A stretch of 64,000 nt of DNA from Cytospora piceicola. Lineage: Eukaryota; Ascomycota; Sordariomycetes; Diaporthales; Cytosporaceae. The notes beneath the pieces were generated by a model, which made no database searches, was not told the DNA's origin, and saw only the letters and a program-made list of their open reading frames with translations. Of the stretch, positions 59,254 to 64,000 are shown piece after piece. The stretch's first letter is position 1; each line of letters opens with the position of its first letter. The stretch is from contig JALQBC010000012.1 of assembly GCA_023375675.1 (NCBI GenBank), forward strand, positions 558,001 to 622,000, in the 5' to 3' direction. The position numbers and the translations under genes were made by a program.

Positions 59254-61391
59254 ATGGCAATCAAGAGCGCAAAGACCGGCGACAAACGGAAAGCCACGGC
59301 GACCGAAAAAGTCGACAAAAAAACAGTCAAGGCCCCCGCCGGAAAGAAGGAGGTTCTGGATTCGACGAGGAAGCTGTTCAACGACGAGGATGCTTCAGAC
59401 GACAGCAGCGACGACGGTGATGACCTTGATGACGAGGATGCCGGTGCTGCCCTTCCCGCAAAGAAGAAGGTGAAGCAGGACGAGGAGGAGGTCGACACAG
59501 AAGCGAAAGCCGAGCGAAGTAAGTTTGGCTCTTTGCTCGCTATACTGCAAGATGCTAACGCAAGCCAGCCGAAACCTCCAGAGAATCCCACATCAAGCAG
59601 AAACAAATTGCGAAAGACCGCAAGGCTGCGAGACCCCTTGCCGACGAATTGCAGAGAACCAAGAAGATCTGGGAGCGGTTGCGACGGAAGTCCCATGTGC
59701 CCAAGGAGGAGCGAACAAAACTGGTCGACGAGCTCTTCGAGATCATCACCGGCCGCGTCAAGGACTTTGTCCTCAAGCACGATGCTGTACGCGCTGTCCA
59801 GACCGCTTTGAAGTACGCCAAGCCAGAGCAACGCAAAACGATTACACAGGAACTTCAGGGAACATACGCGCAGTTGGCCGAGAGCAGATATGCCAAGTTC
59901 CTGATCGGAAAAATGCTGGTGCAGAACGACCCCGAGATTCGGGATATGATTATCCCCGAGTTCTACGGCAAAGTCAGGAAGCTCGTCAACCACCCCGAGG
60001 CTGGTTGGATTCTCGATGATATCTACCGCGGCGTCGCAACAAAGGAGCAGAAGGCCTTCCTTTTGAGGGAATGGTACGGCCCCGAGTTCTCACTCTTCAA
60101 GCCATCTTCTGATGACAACGTCACGCCTGAGCTCTCTCAAATCCTGGCGGAGAACCCTGAGAAGCGAGGTCCTATCATCAAGCACCTTTCCGGCATGATC
60201 AACCAGCTGGTCCAGAAGAAGATGAACGGTTTCACCATGCTCCATGATGCGATGCTGCAGTGCTTCCTGAACCTCAACCCCGACAGTGAGGAGTACACCG
60301 AGTTCTTGCAACATGTCAAGGATGACGAAACGGGAGACTTGCTCAAGAACATGGCTTTCACCAAGTCTGGCTCAAGACTTGCCTGCCTTCTCTTGGCTCG
60401 CGGAAACGCAAAAGACAGGAAGCAGTATCTCAAGCTCTACAAGGATACTTTCGAGTCCATGTGTGGCGATCAGTATGGCCACCGCGTCATCCTTACGGCC
60501 TACGATGTAATAGACGACACAGTCCTCACATCAAAGGTGATCTTTAACGAGGTTCTGGGCAAGACAGAAGAGGCACATAACGTCATTTTTGGCGCCAATA
60601 ACATGAACGCAAGGATTACTCTTCTGTACCCCTTCGAAGGTACATCCAGAGCGCTGTTCCCCTTGAGTCACGATGGCGACCTTGAGCTTCTCAAGGAGAT
60701 CCACGAGATCCGGAAGTCAACGAGTAAGAAGGATGCAGAGGTGCGACGCAAGGAGTTGATTACCGCCATGTCGCCAGCCCTTTTGGAGGCTGTCGCAACG
60801 TCTGCTAAGGACCTCGTCGCTACGTCATTCGGCTGCCAGTTTTTGACCGATGTCCTGCTCGGCGCTGTCGGGGACAAGACCCAGGCTCTGCAAGCAGTCG
60901 CCGAGGCAGCTTCTGGTGACCCGGCAGCAGTCAATGCCAACGAGCTTGGAGGCTATACCTCGGAGTACCCCCATCCCTCGCAGGCCCCATTCTCGGAGAG
61001 GATGTACAAGACGCTGATCCAGGGCGGTCGTTTCGACAAGGCAACGAAGAAGATCGAGCTCGTCGACCCTCCTCTGGACTTTGCAAACATTCTGTACCCC
61101 ATTATCAAGGATCATATCGTGGCATGGGCCACTGGTCGCTGTTCCTTTGTTGTTGTGGCATTGCTGGAGTCAGACAGCTTCAAGGAGAAGGAGAAGATCA
61201 AGAGAGCGCTGAATAAGAACAAGAGCGACCTGGAGAAGGCCGCGACGACGCCTATCGTCACCCCCAACGCTGAGAAGGATGGCGAGACCAAGGCAGCAGG
61301 CAAGCCCAAGAAGGGTGGGAAGGGTTTGAAGGGAAAGAAACCCCCTGTCACTGGAAACTCAGGCTCAAGGATTCTGCTCGGAAAACTATAA
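59254..61391 (+). CDS. PUF6: PUF6, nucleolar Pumilio-type RNA-binding protein
   Basis: Nucleolar protein that aids 60S ribosome biogenesis and, in yeast, represses ASH1 mRNA translation. Exons 59254-59518 and 59569-61391 give 695 residues (yeast Puf6 is 656). The N-terminus is basic then acidic (DEDASDDSSDDGDDLDDEDAG), typical of nucleolar factors. Divergent Pumilio repeats run from about residue 140, such as GRVKDFVLKHDAVRAVQTALKYA, ESRYAKFLIGKML, HPEAGWILDDIYRG, MLHDAMLQCF, TKSGSRLACLLLARG and DQYGHRVILTAYDVIDD. The CPL domain typical of Puf6/PUM3 follows (TSFGCQFLTDVLLGAVGDK, GGRFDKATKKIELVDPPLDFANIL, WATGRCSFVVVALLES). The Lys-rich tail (KPKKGGKGLKGKK) suits nucleolar location. The 50-bp intron has a GCTAACG branch site only about ten bases before the acceptor, which is fixed by phase. 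Confidence 0.95.
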
Positions 61392-62454
61392 GGTTGAGGT
61401 CTATTGTTTGAAGGCCAGGACGTTCGCTAGCACTGAGGCGGCCTCCGTCTTCCTTGGGAAATATGCTCGTATAAGCTGTGAACCAGCCAAGAGGTGTCTG
61501 GAGTTTGGGTGAATAATCAAGAACAAGCTCTGTTGTGGCTTGAATTCGTCATAGGAATATTGGAATTGCCACAAACGTGATCGTGATGGCAGTGATTTCC
61601 TGAATAGGGAATGATCGAGGATGAAGGAAATGACATGATCTTTCCATGTTCGATCGAATCAGAGTTCGAATTCGACAGGCCTGCGATGGTCTCGAGAGAA
61701 TCGCAGGGCTAAGGACCGAGACGAACAGCTAGATCGGGGAATTTGATATCAGGATGAGCACAAGCACATCGTGCCATACCGTATATATCTCTGTGGTTCT
61801 GTTACGGTTAAAAAATAGTTCAGTGATAATACCCTTTGCGTTGAGTGATGGTCCTCGCGACTTAGTCTACAGATTAAACCGAGAATCAAAGTCACTTATT
61901 CAATCATAATCTCTGAAGCTGAAGGCAACTTTTGAGGATGATATTGACTTGTTGCAAATTGCAAGCTCCGTCAAGTGCTCATCTAGCTGTCTCAACACAA
62001 GAAACCACCTGTGAAAGCCCACCCCCCCCCCCCCCAAAAAAAACCTCACAGCAATAGGACTACGGTGTAGAAAGGGACAGCCCGATGTATAAGTAGGTTT
62101 GCTCCTTGGCTGTCAACAGCTTTCGTCCCTAGGCTCCTAAGGTATTCCGTCAGTCAGTCTGACGTGGAGGTCGTACCAAGTCGCGTTGATGAATGATTTG
62201 GACACAAGATGATTTTCGAGTTTTCGAGCCTCTGGTTTGTATATCATCCTCAGTTCCCCAAGCACTTACCTGTGCCTTTCAATACCCATTCCTACCCAGC
62301 GCATCATCTTTGCAACATTCCCTTCCCCGCTGCCATCTCATCCTCAGCCGGTTGAGCGCCTGCGAAAGCCCCATCACGACCTCATAGCTTCCTTCAGCCT
62401 CCCAAGCCCTACATCCTCCAACAAAACAAAGCCACCCAAAAAACCAACCCAACA
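61392..62454. other. 1.06-kb spacer
   Basis: 3' side of PUF6 and promoter and leader of the next gene. Contains a poly(C)-poly(A) tract at about 62023-62045. The last 250 bases are CT- and CCA-rich like a fungal leader. No gene supported. Confidence 0.6.
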
Positions 62455-63474
62455 ATGGCTTCCTGTTGCGATCAACCAGCTGCGCGCATCATGTTGATGC
62501 CTCGCCCCAGTGATGACTCCTTACTGGAGTGCCCAACGGGCTACCAATACTACAACTGCGCGACGAGCAGGTTCGTAGGCTGCTGCTCCATCGAGCCCTG
62601 CGAGCTGCCAGGAGCTTGCCCCCTCCAGAACCAGCCAGGATTCCAGACGTTGCCCGACCCAATGACCTCCATCATCAGCTCTGCGGTACAAGATTCGACG
62701 TTCCCTTCAGAATCCACTACCGCCGTCGTCCCAGAAACGGTGACCCCCCAGCCAGCAATTCTTACCACCACAGGCGCCTCTTTCTCAAACCAGTCGCCAC
62801 CATCCCCGACCTCATCTGCGGCATATACCTCGGCTCACCCGAACGTCAACCACGCAGGCCTCATAGCAGGCCTCGTCGTCGGCCTCTCGGTGTTCCTGAT
62901 CGCCACGGCCGTCCTTCTGTGCAAGCTCTGGCGTCGCCGACAAATCAAAGCCGTCGGGGACGAAGTCCCCTCCACGCTGCTGCGAAATCTGCGCGCAAGG
63001 GCAGCCCGGCCCGCGACCCCAGGGTCATCGGACAGGAACAAGCCAGTGCCACCGGTGCCGACGTCGCTGACCGAGACAGGACTTCTTGACCGGAGTGGCG
63101 ACATCGACAGACGACAGAGCCTCGCTGGCCCCGACACCCTCGCTGGCCCAGACACCCCCACGAGCACGGCTGGGGCCCCCACGCTGAGGCAGCCAAGCAT
63201 CCGCGCAGTCCCGTTCAGCCCCTCCCGGGCGGTCGCGGCGAGCATCTCGTCCCGCAACGATGAGGACGAAGGTGGAGGGACAGGCGCCGTTTCGACGCCG
63301 GGCAGGGCGGCGTCGCCTGAGGACTCGCTGTTCTTCGACAACTCGCCGGGGCGGGTAGGTTCGGAGCTGGGCACGACGTGGGCGGACTCTGAGCCTGAGT
63401 ACGCCGGGCTCTCCGCACCGCCGCGGAGTCGAGATGGTCCCAGGCCTGGGTCGAGGGATAGCCAGGCTGTATAA
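62455..63474 (+). CDS. Cys-rich single-pass transmembrane protein
   Basis: Single exon, 339 residues. The first 60 residues hold ten cysteines, with LECPTGYQYYNCATSRFVGCCSIEPCELPGACP as the core: a short motif of the type Y-x-C...F-x-G-C-C-S-x-(D/E)-P-C...C-P seen in many fungal membrane proteins. A Ser/Thr/Pro-rich stretch (about 70-135) follows, then one membrane helix (about 136-160, GLIAGLVVGLSVFLIATAVLLC) with a basic stop-transfer (KLWRRRQIK). The cytosolic tail is long, Pro/Ser/Arg-rich and disordered, with a duplicated LAGPDT. There is no N-terminal signal peptide, so an N-out orientation would depend on the membrane helix as signal-anchor. The layout (outside Cys-rich head, Ser/Thr stalk, tail) recalls wall sensors of the Wsc/Mid2 kind, but homology is not claimed. 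The ATG at 62455 has good context (AACAATGGCT). Confidence 0.8.
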   Translation: MASCCDQPAARIMLMPRPSDDSLLECPTGYQYYNCATSRFVGCCSIEPCELPGACPLQNQPGFQTLPDPMTSIISSAVQDSTFPSESTTAVVPETVTPQPAILTTTGASFSNQSPPSPTSSAAYTSAHPNVNHAGLIAGLVVGLSVFLIATAVLLCKLWRRRQIKAVGDEVPSTLLRNLRARAARPATPGSSDRNKPVPPVPTSLTETGLLDRSGDIDRRQSLAGPDTLAGPDTPTSTAGAPTLRQPSIRAVPFSPSRAVAASISSRNDEDEGGGTGAVSTPGRAASPEDSLFFDNSPGRVGSELGTTWADSEPEYAGLSAPPRSRDGPRPGSRDSQAV

Positions 63475-64000
63475 ATTGTCGGTGGGAAAGGTCTGTCATC
63501 TTGATGGTATGGGACAGGAGGCAGATGCGCTCAGGCACACGTGATTTGATCGGCGCGGAAGGCTATCGAACGCCTGGAGTTGAGTTGGAGGATATCGGTT
63601 CTCGACTGTCCGATGGCTCGACGATGAAACTGACCTTCAGTCTGAGAGATGCAGCGACAAAAGGAAGATACCAAAGTGGAATTATGCCGTCTTCAGGGGG
63701 AAAGGGTCGAGATCATTGGCTTGGACCACAACCTTCAACTGTGTCTTGACAATCCGAAAAGGAGCAGGGACGAGGAGAGGAGAGAAGAGAAAAGACATGC
63801 AATGGGATGGAACAGAGAGACACTGCAGTCGTCTTGAGGAGAAAGGTTTTAATCGCATGAGGGCGGCTGATATATGCCGTTTATGTACTGTAATAAAAAT
63901 AGCGCGATCAACCAGAGATCTTTGAGGGTCCATTCTCGTCTCTGAATCCTCACCTCGGGGTATACAACCAAACACACCTGAAAAGAGAAAATAGGAAGTC
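63475..64000. other. Right-edge spacer
   Basis: 3' region of the membrane-protein gene. No further gene start or end is recognisable before the window edge. Confidence 0.6.

Overview
This is nuclear DNA of a filamentous ascomycete (Pezizomycotina, probably Sordariomycetes). Most genes carry short introns (50-111 bp) with GTNNGT donors and CTAAC/CTGAC-type branch sites close to the AG. Every recognisable product is a fungal protein, and coding DNA is GC-richer than the long spacers. I see no bacterial operons, CRISPR array, rRNA or tRNA gene, and no recognisable transposase or reverse transcriptase.

Layout. 1-1.7 kb: spacer with one orphan exon-like fragment. 1.7-7.6 kb: PEX6 (+) converging on an SH3BGR/glutaredoxin-like gene (-). 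7.6-20.9 kb: a gene-poor stretch holding only a small GPI-anchored Ser/Thr-rich protein (+) and a Gln/Gly/Tyr-rich glycine-zipper protein (+). 20.9-23.4 kb: a siderophore-iron transporter (-) with iron-GATA sites upstream. 25.5-29.4 kb: a 2EXR-domain protein (-), a 16-bp minisatellite and SFA1, the class III alcohol dehydrogenase (-). 32.2-34.9 kb: a divergent Ras-like protein (+) and a vWA-domain protein (+). 34.9-38.8 kb: spacer with a pyrimidine-rich, transcript-like leader. 38.8-45.0 kb: a 4-coumarate-CoA-ligase-like enzyme (+), ATP11 (-) and CCP1 (-). 46.7-61.4 kb: PRP39 (-), a synaptojanin-like phosphatase (+), ACL4 (+), GIR2 (-) and PUF6 (+). 62.5-63.5 kb: a Cys-rich single-pass membrane protein (+).

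The genes do not form a biosynthetic cluster. Loose themes are peroxisome function (PEX6 and a ligase ending in a PTS1-like tripeptide), mitochondrial respiration and oxidative or nitrosative stress (ATP11, CCP1, SFA1), iron uptake, and ribosome biogenesis or translation (ACL4, GIR2, PUF6, the last two divergent from one 298-bp promoter).

For novelty I would look first at the short palindromic repeat family (ACCTAGGT and ACTTRAGT cores) found only between genes, the Ras-like protein with a degenerate nucleotide-binding site, the paired SreA-type sites at the siderophore transporter, a possible poison exon inside an unusually long PRP39 intron, and the leader-like region near 36.2-37.2 kb. Exon coordinates were derived by hand from splice signals and reading-frame continuity.
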